Assembly: GCF_013283195.1 (NCBI RefSeq) | Contig: NZ_JABEKT010000006.1 | Location: 1-64,000 of the forward strand | DNA length: 64,000 nt | Direction of reading: 5' to 3' | Source: Ensifer adhaerens | Lineage (GTDB): Bacteria; Pseudomonadota; Alphaproteobacteria; Rhizobiales; Rhizobiaceae | Made by a program: the position numbers and the translations under genes | The notes under the pieces: model-generated | Told to the model about the DNA's origin: nothing | Seen by the model: only the letters and a program-made list of their open reading frames with translations | Databases searched by the model: none | In this document: one piece after another, positions 1 to 7,559 of the stretch | Layout of the letters: the number at the start of each line of letters is the position of its first letter | Numbering within the stretch: the stretch's first letter is position 1

Positions 1-7
1 CGCTTGG

Positions 8-84
<77 letters not shown>

Positions 85-90
85 AATCAT

Positions 91-123
91 AAAAGCCCGT
101 CAGGTGAAAACCGGCGGGCTTTT
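91..123 (+). terminator. Rho-independent terminator of the tRNA
   Basis: AAAAGCCCG (91-99) pairs perfectly with CGGGCTTTT (115-123) around a 15-base loop, leaving a short T run seven bases after the tRNA end. The stem is symmetrical, so it could act on both strands. Confidence 0.85.
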
Positions 124-676
124 GGCGTTCTGGGGCCAGGCAAAGCAGGCAAGGCGCCCCGAAACAAAATCCAGAAAACACCGGGTGGTGCGCAGAATAG
201 GACATGTGCCTGCTTGCAGCGAAGCGTGCGACGGGATGGTGATCAGCCGACCATGGAGGCCGCCAAGGCCAAAGCGCTGCGCGGGCCAATGCGCTGCGCA
301 ACCGGCTCCATCAACCCCGCTGGGTCCGTCGGACTGAAATAGTCAACCGAAACCGTCCAGTGCCTAGGGGCGCGGAGCAGAGCCAGTTTGCCAAATGTTT
401 CGCCGGGGCCAGGCACATATCACCAGATCGAGTTGCAAATTCAGGGTCGCGTGATCGACGCGCCTTGCATCACTGTCTCGATGAACAACGCGGATTTCAC
501 TACTCAAGATATGTTACAACAGTCAGCCTTGCGAAATGCACTCAAAAAATCTTTTTAATTTCAATGCCATGTTGCCGTTGGTCCAATAGGATTAATCCTG
601 ATTTTCTCATGACATGATGCATCTCCGGGCCTAGTATGCATCCCTTAGAGGTTGCAAACATCCTGGGGGTCGACCT
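124..676. other. Intergenic region, no supported gene; inverted repeat upstream of the LuxR-type gene
   Basis: No reading frame here has convincing coding character or a ribosome binding site. The part from about 500 to 615 is clearly AT-richer than its surroundings and is the natural place for the promoter of the gene at 677. An inverted repeat GATGCAT (616-622) / ATGCATC (636-642) with a 13-base spacer lies 35-61 bases before that gene. It is a possible operator, but this is inference from symmetry alone. Confidence 0.5.
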
Positions 677-1414
677 GTGTCCATCAGTTCAGGAGCGGTG
701 CGCCGCAAAGCGCGCAATGCACCGACCGGCATCGTCATCGAACCGCATACGCTTGCCCGCACCGCCATCGTCACGCTGCTTGAGCGCGAACTTGCGGGGT
801 GGACCTTCATCGATATGATCTCGACTGCAAGTCTGGACAAGGCTCTCGGCATGGACGTGCGTTTAATTACGCTCGATCTGGCGGGGAGGGGCGTCAGAAG
901 CAGCAGCTTGCTCGACGATCTGGCGGCCGTTGCCGCGCGCTTTCCCAAAGCGCCGATCGCCTTGCTATCGGATACGGACGATGTTTCCGTCGCGACGCAG
1001 GCCCTGCAGATGGGGATCCGCGGCTTCTTCACCACCGCGCTGCCAATCGAGATTGCGCTTGCCGGTTTGAGGCTTGTGCTTGCCGGCGGCGTGTTCTGCC
1101 CGCATCCGCTGGGTGCGTTCGGCGACGACGCGGCGCTGCATCTGGTGCAGGCGGAGGAGCAGCCCGAACCCAAACGGTTGCGCCACGACGATCCTATGCT
1201 GGCCGATTTCACGCCACGCGAGGCTGATGTGCTGGCCGAATTGCAGTGCGGTTCCTCGAACAAGGTCATCGCCGGCAAGCTGAACCTGTCGGGCCATACC
1301 GTGAAGATGCATCTCCAGCACATCATGCGCAAGCTGCAGGTGCAGAACCGCACGGAGGTGGTCGCACGGCTCGGCGGCAGATCGTCGCCCGGCGATGGCG
1401 CGGCGGTCACCTAG
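677..1414 (+). CDS. LuxR/NarL-type response regulator with degenerate receiver
   Basis: This 245-residue protein looks like a NarL/FixJ-family DNA-binding regulator. Residues about 178-232 form a LuxR-type helix-turn-helix with the typical TPRE start, the NKVIAGKLNLSGHTVKMHLQHI core and a KLQVQNRTEVV end. The N-terminal 130 residues have the receiver fold, but the acidic pair after the first strand is replaced (IVIEPH) and the usual lysine near GFFTTALP is missing. The LDL aspartate remains. Phosphorylation by the normal mechanism is therefore doubtful. The start chosen is a GTG at 677. The gene points away from the type I secretion locus on the other strand, and a role in controlling that locus is only a guess from proximity. 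Confidence 0.75.
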   Translation: MSISSGAVRRKARNAPTGIVIEPHTLARTAIVTLLERELAGWTFIDMISTASLDKALGMDVRLITLDLAGRGVRSSSLLDDLAAVAARFPKAPIALLSDTDDVSVATQALQMGIRGFFTTALPIEIALAGLRLVLAGGVFCPHPLGAFGDDAALHLVQAEEQPEPKRLRHDDPMLADFTPREADVLAELQCGSSNKVIAGKLNLSGHTVKMHLQHIMRKLQVQNRTEVVARLGGRSSPGDGAAVT

Positions 1415-1516
1415 AGCATTTCCAGGAAAAGTGCGAAGCGGTTTTCCGTCAGGAAATGCCTAAAAACAAGGTGCTAGAGCGTTTCTGCGACTCTGTCTAA
1501 ACCGGAAACGCTCTAG
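1413..1516. repeat. RIME-like palindromic mosaic repeat, copy 1
   Basis: About 104 bases made of two palindromes. The first pairs GCATTTCC with GGAAATGC around GAAGCGGTTTTCC. The second pairs AGAGCGTTTC (from 1477) with GAAACGCTCT. It begins inside the stop codon of the LuxR-type gene. A second, clearly homologous copy lies at 41327-41425. Length and double-palindrome structure match the rhizobium-specific intergenic mosaic element (RIME) class. Confidence 0.8.
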
Positions 1517-1522
1517 CGGCCG

Positions 1523-1795
1523 TCATCTCGAGGTCTTCTCCAGCATCTCGCTCAGGGTCGCGGCCGTCAGCATGGCTTCGGCCAAGAGCTTCTTCAGCTT
1601 TTGGTTTTCCTGTTCCAGTGCCCTTATGCGTTTGACGTCGAAGCCAACGGTTCGAAGCTGCGAGGATTGCCAGCGGTAGAAAGTCGGTTCGCTGACGCCG
1701 TAGCGCTGGCAGACATCAGCCACTGTCGCGCCGGCCTGATGCTCCCGGAGGATGTCCATGATCTCGTCGTCATCGAATTTTCGCTTGCCCATCAT
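1523..1795 (-). mobile_element. Orphan IS3/IS911-type transposase OrfA
   Basis: The 90-residue product has the HTH_Tnp_1 architecture of IS3-family OrfA. It starts MMGKRKFDDDEI, has a helix-turn-helix (VADVCQRYGVSEPTFYRWQ) and ends in a leucine-zipper-like helix (ALEQENQKLKKLLAEAML). The ATG at 1795 is preceded by AAGGA, so the longer upstream frame is not needed. No OrfB with the DDE integrase core follows: the reading ends at 1523 and the LuxR-type gene and a RIME repeat come next. No terminal inverted repeats were recognised. It is either a decayed insertion-sequence remnant or a retained DNA-binding protein. Confidence 0.75.
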
Positions 1796-1900
1796 GGTGT
1801 CCTTTGGTGGAACCAAGCCAGGGATGCAAGGGGCATGGGGCGGCAACGGAGCACGTACCTCCATTCGCGTCGCGCACAGAGCAGCCGGCTACAGCATGTT

Positions 1901-3343
1901 TCAGTCCTCACGAAATGCCCGGTTGAAACTGTCGAGCAGCGGCCTCAGCGCATAGAGGGCGACGCTGTTCGTGCCCGTTTCGATCAGCGTTTGGGCTGGC
2001 ATGCCGGGCACCAGCTCGACTTCGCTCATCTTGGCCAAGCGCTCATCAGCCACATGGATCGTCGCGGCGTAGTAGGATTGCCCGGTTTGCTTGTCGACCA
2101 GGCGATCCGCCGATACATATTCGACCTTTCCCTTCAGAAGCGGCACCCGGCGTTGATTGTAAGGCAGCAGATGGACCTGTGCCTCGAGACCCGGATGCAC
2201 CAGATTGATGTCTTCAGGTCGTACTCTGGCCGAAACGATCAGGCGTCCCTTGCGCGGGACGAGGTCGACAAGCGGTTCGCCGGCGCCGATGACGCCACCG
2301 CTGGTATGGATGCGCAAATCCATGATTACACCGTCTTCCGGCGCCCGGATCGCGGTTCTGGCCAGCTGGTCGTCGATCGCCCGCAACCTTTCGCTCAGTT
2401 GCAGGATCTGGGTTTCAGTTTCGCGCATGGTCTGGGCGACTTCGTTCAGCCGGTCGCTTCGAAGTTTCACAAGATAGGCCTGGGCCTCGCTGATCACCTG
2501 GTAGGCACGGGATATCTGCGCCGAAATTTCACCCAGTCGTCCGCTGATATCCGCCTTTTCCCGTTGCAGGTTGAGAACGCGGCTTTTCTTTTCCAATCCC
2601 TTGGCCGTCAGCGTCGTGACGCTCTCAAGCTCCTGCCTGGAGATTTCGACCCGTTCGCTCAACGCTGCCTTCTGGGCGGCGAGGCCGGCGACTTCCTGCT
2701 GCACCTGCTTCATTCTTTCCTGTGTGATCGCGATCTCCGACTGCAACACCTGGCGACGGGTCTCGAAGATCCGCTGCTGGCCGGTGACGATCGCACTGAT
2801 GGCGGCGTTGTCGGCCATCACTGCCAGCATTTCTGGCGGATAGGTTATGCTGTCTGCGTCATCCTGCTCGGCAAGCAACCGCGCGCGCCTGGCATCCGCG
2901 TCCCACAGCTGTCCCTGGAGGCTGTCGCGTTCGGAGCGGAATTTGGTATCGTCCAGTTCGATCAGCACCTGGCCGGAGGTGACCGCATCGCCGTTCTTGA
3001 CGCGGATCTGCCGGATGATGCCGCCTTCGAGATGCTGGATGGTCTTGCGGCTGGTTTCCGGTTCAACGACGCCTGAGGCGATGGCCGCGCTGCTGAGTGG
3101 CGCCAGTGCCGACCAAGTGCCGAGACCTATGACAAAGAAGCCGATCAGCAGATTGCCGGTCCAGGCGACGGAACGCAGCCGTGACATCGGCGAAGCGGCC
3201 GCAAGCTCGATCGGGTTGATGCCGTCCTGCGGCGAATAGGTCAGCAGTTTTCCGATTGGGCCCTGCGGCTTTATCGGGCGGTGGGCCACGTTTGCCGCGC
3301 CAATGATCCGTGCTGGAGGCGGTTCGATCTGAACGAGATGCAT
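1901..3343 (-). CDS. HlyD-family membrane-fusion protein of a type I secretion system
   Basis: This 480-residue protein is the periplasmic adaptor that would join an inner-membrane ABC exporter to a TolC-like outer-membrane channel. One transmembrane segment lies near residues 61-80. A lipoyl-type strand region follows (IQHLEGGIIRQIRVKNGDAV), then a long coiled-coil hairpin at about 145-345, then a second half-lipoyl and beta-barrel region (IRAPEDGVIMDLRIHTSGGV). Length and order match PrsE/PrtE-type adaptors. It starts 15 bases after the ABC gene stops, and its AGGAGG ribosome binding site sits next to that stop codon, so the two are co-transcribed. No TolC homologue is present in the window. 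Confidence 0.92.
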   Translation of the reverse strand: MHLVQIEPPPARIIGAANVAHRPIKPQGPIGKLLTYSPQDGINPIELAAASPMSRLRSVAWTGNLLIGFFVIGLGTWSALAPLSSAAIASGVVEPETSRKTIQHLEGGIIRQIRVKNGDAVTSGQVLIELDDTKFRSERDSLQGQLWDADARRARLLAEQDDADSITYPPEMLAVMADNAAISAIVTGQQRIFETRRQVLQSEIAITQERMKQVQQEVAGLAAQKAALSERVEISRQELESVTTLTAKGLEKKSRVLNLQREKADISGRLGEISAQISRAYQVISEAQAYLVKLRSDRLNEVAQTMRETETQILQLSERLRAIDDQLARTAIRAPEDGVIMDLRIHTSGGVIGAGEPLVDLVPRKGRLIVSARVRPEDINLVHPGLEAQVHLLPYNQRRVPLLKGKVEYVSADRLVDKQTGQSYYAATIHVADERLAKMSEVELVPGMPAQTLIETGTNSVALYALRPLLDSFNRAFRED

Positions 3344-3358
3344 CGTGTCGTCCTCCTC

Positions 3359-5074
3359 CTACGTTCCGGTTCGCGCCGGAGGCTGAAGATGCGCCTCGAA
3401 GATCTGTTCGCTGTCGCCGAAGGCATCGACCGTGCCGTTGCGCAGGATGGCGATCTTGTTGGTGACGGGCAGGATACCCATGCGATGGGTGATGATGACG
3501 ACGATCATGCCACGCGATCTCATCCGCGATATGGCCGTGAACAGCTTGCGTTCGCCGTCGTAGTCGAGGCTCGAGTTTGGATCATCAAGCACCACCAGCG
3601 ATGGATTGCCGTAGGCAGCGCGCGCCAGCCCAAGCTGCTGGCGCTGCGCCCTCAGGAGCAGCCCGCCGCCTTCGCCGATGTCGGTGTCGTAGCCCTTGGG
3701 CAGCCGCATGATCGTCTCATGCAGGCCGACGAGCTTCGCCGCCTCGATCGCCTTGCCCGGATCGGCTCCATCCAGCCGGCCGATCACGTCCTTGACCGCG
3801 CCGCCGAAGAGTTCGATGTCCTGCGGCAGGTAGCCGACATGGCGTGTCCCCGCGCACAGGCGCAGGGCGGCGATGTCGACGCCGCCAAGAAGGGCACAGC
3901 CACTGGTCGCCGGCTCGACGCCGGCAATGATCCGTCCGAGCGTTGATTTCCCCGACCCCGATGGCCCGATCAGGGCCACACAATCGCCCGGCGCCAGCCG
4001 CAGGGTGACGCCCTGCAAGATCTGCCTGTCCGGATAGGGCAGGGTGTAGCCAACGCTGTCGAGGATGAGGCCGCTTTGCTCGGGCACGGGAACCATGCGC
4101 GCGTCGCTATCGGCTGCGACCGCAATCAGCATCTGATTGAGCCGATTGAAGGCATTGCGGGCAAAGGCGACCGAGCGCCATGCGCCGATCGCCCCTTCGA
4201 CCGGCGCCAGCCCGCGGCCGAGCAGAAGGCTGGCGACGAAGATGATGCCGGGGCTGCTGTTTTCCTCGAGCACCAGCCAGGTGGCAGCGCCCATCATCAG
4301 GATTTGCGTCAGCGTTCTCACGGATTTCGACAGGCCGAGAATGACCTCGGTGCGCTGCATAGCGGCATCCTGGGCCTTCCTTGCCGCTTCGGCGTCGCGA
4401 TAGACGATCTGGGCTGCGCCGTCCTGCATGCCCATCGCGCGGATGACCTGAATGTATTTGAGGGCGGTCGCAAAGCGCAGGTAGCTGCGCGCAAGCGCAC
4501 GATTGGCGTGGGCAAGGGGACGTCGGGTCGACAATTCGGTGAGGATCGCCAGGAGCAACAGGGAGGCGGCGCTCAGCAGGCCGATGACGCCGAGCAGCGG
4601 GTGGACGAGAAACAAAAGCAGCAGGAAAACCGGCGCCCAGGGCACGTCGAAGAGCAGCGAACTTGCGGGTGAATCCAGAAACTGCCTGAGCGTCGACAGG
4701 TCCTTGTAGCAATCCGTCGCGGCCGCGGAGCTGGTGCGCGCGCCATATTCGAAGGAGGCGGTGAGAACCACCGGGCGCAGCCGATGGTCCAGCCAGCTGC
4801 CGATGCGCGAAAGGGCGGCCCGACGCACGATGTCAAGCAGCGACCCGACCACCACGGCGACGGCGATAATCAGCGTCAGCATCACCAGTGTGTCGGCGCT
4901 GCGGCTCGACAGCACGCGATCGTAGATTTGCAGCAGATAGATGGAGGGGGCGAGCAGAAACAGGTTGTAGCCGCAGCTGTAAAGAAAGACCAAGCCGAAG
5001 GCTCCGGCTGAAGCCCTCAGGGCCATGACCAGATGCGTCGGTTCGCGCGGCGAGGGTTGCGAGTTGGTTGTCAT
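3359..5074 (-). CDS. Type I secretion ABC permease/ATPase with altered signature motif
   Basis: A 571-residue half-transporter of the PrtD/PrsD type. The N-terminal half has about six hydrophobic segments and the C-terminal half is an ATPase. Walker A is GPSGSGKST (370-378), the Q-loop is YLPQD and the H-loop histidine is near 530. The ABC signature, normally LSGGQ, reads LLRAQ (473-477). The Walker B region reads VVLDDPNSSLD, so aspartate 498 stands where the catalytic glutamate is expected. The downstream RQQLGLARA is otherwise normal and the frame is intact. ATG at 5074 was preferred to an upstream TTG at 5092. It probably exports the adjacent glycine-rich proteins. Confidence 0.9.
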   Translation of the reverse strand: MTTNSQPSPREPTHLVMALRASAGAFGLVFLYSCGYNLFLLAPSIYLLQIYDRVLSSRSADTLVMLTLIIAVAVVVGSLLDIVRRAALSRIGSWLDHRLRPVVLTASFEYGARTSSAAATDCYKDLSTLRQFLDSPASSLLFDVPWAPVFLLLLFLVHPLLGVIGLLSAASLLLLAILTELSTRRPLAHANRALARSYLRFATALKYIQVIRAMGMQDGAAQIVYRDAEAARKAQDAAMQRTEVILGLSKSVRTLTQILMMGAATWLVLEENSSPGIIFVASLLLGRGLAPVEGAIGAWRSVAFARNAFNRLNQMLIAVAADSDARMVPVPEQSGLILDSVGYTLPYPDRQILQGVTLRLAPGDCVALIGPSGSGKSTLGRIIAGVEPATSGCALLGGVDIAALRLCAGTRHVGYLPQDIELFGGAVKDVIGRLDGADPGKAIEAAKLVGLHETIMRLPKGYDTDIGEGGGLLLRAQRQQLGLARAAYGNPSLVVLDDPNSSLDYDGERKLFTAISRMRSRGMIVVIITHRMGILPVTNKIAILRNGTVDAFGDSEQIFEAHLQPPARTGT

Positions 5075-5134
5075 TATCAGATCTCGGTGCAATCGACTCT
5101 GACAAGGCAGGGCTTTGGCACGGCACAGACAAGG

Positions 5135-5168
5135 ATGAGGATCGTTGGCCGAAGCCGACGATCCTCAT
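5135..5168. terminator. Strong hairpin between the small glycine-rich gene and the ABC gene
   Basis: A 15-base-pair stem (5135-5149 with 5154-5168, one G-T position) closes a 4-base loop just after the stop of the gene at 5176-5805 and before the ABC gene on the same strand. There is no T tract. It may stabilise the upstream message or partly stop transcription so that the substrate is made in excess over the exporter. Confidence 0.6.
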
Positions 5169-5175
5169 TGCCAAT

Positions 5176-5805
5176 TCACGAACCGAGATCGCTAAGGTCG
5201 ATCGATCCGAACGCGTTGATGAAATTGTCGAGCGCATTCGAGACCGTTGTGGTTTCGGTCGATGTGTCTGTAGACGTGTTGGTTTCGGTCGAGGTGTTGG
5301 TTTCCGTGAACGGATTGGTGTGAACCAGGGCCGAAGAAATGTCGCCGCCCAATGCCTGGTTGCCATTGCCGCCATTGCCGCCAACGCCGGCGAGAATGGT
5401 TGCATGCTGGTCGGCAAGGAACTGCGTGTTCTGTGTTGCCGTGGTGTCCGCAGCGACCGCTGCCACGTTGCCACCACTGGTGTTGCCTTGATCGCCACTG
5501 GAGGTGGCGTCGCCGCCGGCTCCACCGGAGCCACTGTTGGTCAGCGAGGCAAGGAAGCCGTCACGAGCCTGGGCAAGTCCGCCTTCGCCGCCGTCACCGG
5601 TTCCCCATCCAGCGTCCTGCCAGACGTGATCCCCGTTGTAGAGCTTGGTGTAGGCACCTTCTACCGTCTGCGAATTGGCGACATAGGCGACCGGATTATA
5701 GTGAATATCACCATAGTTGAAGCCATCACCGCCGTTGCCGGCATTCGCGTCGCCAGCATTGGAGTTGCTGAGATTGATCGTGTCAGATGCTTGCGGAATA
5801 GGCAT
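5176..5805 (-). CDS. Small glycine-rich protein, probable type I secretion substrate
   Basis: I do not recognise a named family. The 209 residues are rich in Gly, Asn, Asp, Ser and Thr, with very few basic residues and no cysteine. There is no N-terminal signal peptide. Residues about 125-160 contain a module (ADQHATILAGVGGNGGNGN) that also occurs in the protein at 6089-7171. A Thr-Glu-Asn repeat (TETNTST) follows, and the C terminus ends in a short hydrophobic-acidic tail, IDLSDLGS. Acidic, glycine-rich, leaderless proteins with such a tail next to an ABC/HlyD pair are typical of type I substrates, although no RTX nonapeptides are present. GAGGAG precedes the ATG at 5805. Function is unknown. 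Confidence 0.75.
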   Translation of the reverse strand: MPIPQASDTINLSNSNAGDANAGNGGDGFNYGDIHYNPVAYVANSQTVEGAYTKLYNGDHVWQDAGWGTGDGGEGGLAQARDGFLASLTNSGSGGAGGDATSSGDQGNTSGGNVAAVAADTTATQNTQFLADQHATILAGVGGNGGNGNQALGGDISSALVHTNPFTETNTSTETNTSTDTSTETTTVSNALDNFINAFGSIDLSDLGS

Positions 5806-5940
5806 AGCGTTGCTCCTCTACGTATCTTGACCCCCGTGTTCTCTCAGCGGTTCGGTGCCAGCGATACCGTGTGGCAGACGGGGTAACCGCGAATGAATGG
5901 TGCGCGTTCTTGCGCGTGCGAGCTAGCTGGACAATCGGTG

Positions 5941-5959
5941 ACGTCCCTTTGGGCGGGGT
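5941..5959 (-). promoter_or_regulatory. Shared upstream element, copy 1
   Basis: On the minus strand this reads ACCCCGCCCAAAGGGACGT. It lies 135 bases before the start codon of the small glycine-rich gene. A 17/19-identical copy lies 133 bases before the other glycine-rich gene. Similar sequence at almost the same distance suggests a common regulator or promoter element. Confidence 0.55.
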
Positions 5960-6009
5960 ATGGGCCACGTGGCGGATATGGGGCAGGCAATAGAGTGGGG
6001 GCGACAGAC

Positions 6010-6036
6010 AAACGCACCCGCTTGCGGGTGCGTTTT
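6010..6036. terminator. Bidirectional terminator after the large glycine-rich gene
   Basis: AAACGCACCCG (6010-6020) and CGGGTGCGTTT (6025-6035) form an 11-base-pair stem with a CTTG loop and a T run on both strands. It lies about 50 bases beyond the stop of the gene at 6089-7171, so the two glycine-rich genes are probably separate transcription units. Confidence 0.85.
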
Positions 6037-6088
6037 GATACCTGTCTTCTTGATGCCGTCGCAGCGGGGCGGCTGGGCTCGACAAAAT

Positions 6089-7171
6089 TCAGCTGCCGTC
6101 CACGAGGCTGAGGATATCGTCGACGAGCGCCGAATGGGCGTCGGACAGATTGCCCTCTCCGCCAAGTCCGCCGATGCCTGCCATCTGCAGTGCGTGTTGA
6201 TCGTAGAGCACGTGGTCGAGCTGCTGCGCATCGGCCGTGCCGCCGGCCGGAACGGCGATATTGATGGGGTGGAAATACCCGATGCTGACATCGACCATGC
6301 TGCCGTTCGAAAAGCCGGAACCGCCGCCGCCGGCCATCTGATCACCAGTGAAGATCGTGTCGGAGGACAGGTTGAAACCGCCACCGGCGCCGCCGATGCC
6401 AGCGATCTGTACGCCGCCCTGATCGAAGATGGCGTTGTTGGTCTGGTGGGCCTGGGCGTCGCCGCCGGCCGCCCCGATGGCGATGTTGATCGGCGAAAAC
6501 ACCGCGACGTTGACGTCGATCATGCTGCCGATGAAGGTGCCGTCGCCGCCGTGTCCGGCGAAGTTATCGCCCGTGAAGGTGATGGATGTGCCGTGGTTGG
6601 CGGACGATCCGCCGCCGGCAATGTTGTGGTCGCCACCCGAGCCGCCGATGCCGCCGATCTGGGTGGCGCCTTGCAGCATCGCGGCGTTGTTGACCTGGTT
6701 GGCGGTCGCCGTCGAGCCGGGGCCTGCGGCGACCGCGGTGTTCACCGGGGCAAACACGCCCACGTCGGTGCTCACCAGGCTGCCAATGAAGGTGCCATGC
6801 CCGCCACCGCCGGCATTGCCGCCACCGCTGCCCGCGGAATTGCCGTTGCCGCCGTCGCCGCCCATGCCGGCCATCTCGGTGACATGCTGATTGATGAGGG
6901 CGTCATTTCCCTGCTGCGCGTCCGCAGCCGAATGGGGGCCGGTAATGGCGGCGTTCGAAGGCATGAAGACGGCGAGCGTGTTGCTGTCGAGCGTGCCGAT
7001 GCTCGTTCCATTGCCGCCGCTGCCGGCCGAATTGTGGTCTGGATCGGGAACGAGTTCGAGGGGAAGCCAGGTGGGAACCAGCGCGAGGTGCCCGGCGGCA
7101 GCGCTTGCGACCGTGATCTGATTGGTGTTCGCGTTCGGCGCCGTTTCCGACAAGGGACGAGTTTCCGTCAT
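6089..7171 (-). CDS. Large glycine-rich repeat protein, probable type I secretion substrate
   Basis: This 360-residue protein belongs to no family I can name. It is acidic, lacks cysteine and has no signal peptide. Four degenerate repeats start near residues 55, 126, 211 and 286. Each runs G-T-x-I-G-S-(L/M), a strand ending V-F-x-P-(I/V)-N-x-A, a polar A-Q-Q/N segment, then Q-(I/M)-A-G-I-G-G-x-G-G. Two linkers share FTGD-x2-AG-x-GG. The tail DDILSLVDGS resembles that of the neighbouring 209-residue protein. The repeats suggest a beta-rich extracellular or cell-surface protein. No RTX calcium nonapeptides are visible. GGAGAGA precedes the ATG at 7171. Adhesin, matrix or bacteriocin-like roles are all possible and unproven. 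Confidence 0.78.
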   Translation of the reverse strand: MTETRPLSETAPNANTNQITVASAAAGHLALVPTWLPLELVPDPDHNSAGSGGNGTSIGTLDSNTLAVFMPSNAAITGPHSAADAQQGNDALINQHVTEMAGMGGDGGNGNSAGSGGGNAGGGGHGTFIGSLVSTDVGVFAPVNTAVAAGPGSTATANQVNNAAMLQGATQIGGIGGSGGDHNIAGGGSSANHGTSITFTGDNFAGHGGDGTFIGSMIDVNVAVFSPINIAIGAAGGDAQAHQTNNAIFDQGGVQIAGIGGAGGGFNLSSDTIFTGDQMAGGGGSGFSNGSMVDVSIGYFHPINIAVPAGGTADAQQLDHVLYDQHALQMAGIGGLGGEGNLSDAHSALVDDILSLVDGS

Positions 7172-7208
7172 CGCCGTCTCTCCAATCCACCGTTCAGCGC
7201 AGCCCCTG

Positions 7209-7238
7209 CAATTTCGCGCAGGACAATTTCGCGCAGGA
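7209..7238. repeat. Perfect 15-bp tandem repeat in a 5' leader
   Basis: CAATTTCGCGCAGGA occurs twice head to tail, 38-67 bases before the start of the large glycine-rich gene. On the sense (minus) strand each unit reads TCCTGCGCGAAATTG. It may be a binding site pair or a simple duplication in the untranslated leader. Confidence 0.6.
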
Positions 7239-7304
7239 CATGGGTCCGAATTGAACCGCTATTCTGTAGCCAGTTGCGGGAAAAGAAGAGCCTGCAATTC
7301 GTCT

Positions 7305-7323
7305 ACGCCCATTTGGGCGGGGT
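7305..7323 (-). promoter_or_regulatory. Shared upstream element, copy 2, with a perfect dyad
   Basis: On the minus strand this reads ACCCCGCCCAAATGGGCGT, 133 bases before the start codon of the large glycine-rich gene. The arms CGCCCA and TGGGCG form a perfect dyad with two central bases, as expected for a dimeric regulator site. It matches copy 1 at 5941-5959 in 17 of 19 positions. Confidence 0.58.
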
Positions 7324-7559
7324 CTAGCCGTTTGGCCGTACTGCGCAGTCCCGTCGTCTCAACCTGGTACAACCCCAAACAGGTGCCAGCGTGCGGACAT
7401 CATTTGTGCATTGAAAAAGCAACGGCTTATGCACTACTATGCCCCTACGGTTGCACCAGAGGCGCCGCCGGCATCTAAGATCAGCAGACAGGCAGAAGAG
7501 ATCCACGCACCAGCAGACTATTACAGGTGACGCCACAGCGCGTCCGATCGGGAGGGGAA

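Larger units (their letters stand above)
7172..7559. other. Divergent intergenic region between the glycine-rich and DUF3300 genes
   Basis: These 388 bases hold the promoters for the minus-strand glycine-rich gene and the plus-strand DUF3300 gene. Recognisable parts are a 15-bp tandem repeat at 7209-7238 and the shared element at 7305-7323. The part from about 7390 to 7440 is AT-richer. I see no small gene or RNA in it. Confidence 0.5.

Noticed and set aside
1601-3076. 491-codon open frame on the plus strand opposite the HlyD-family gene
   Set aside because: It lies entirely antisense to a well-supported gene, has no ribosome binding site and shows no recognisable domain. Long antisense frames are common in GC-rich codon usage; similar ones at 34101-35927, 38769-40238 and 62898-63944 were rejected for the same reason.
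3359-5074. ABC exporter gene treated as a pseudogene because of its altered motifs
   Set aside because: The frame is complete, other motifs are intact and it is tightly coupled to an intact HlyD gene, so a functional variant is more likely than decay.
5176-7171. RTX (GGxGxDxUx) calcium-binding repeats in the glycine-rich proteins
   Set aside because: GG-x-GG runs are frequent, but the nonapeptide spacing and aspartates of RTX are absent.
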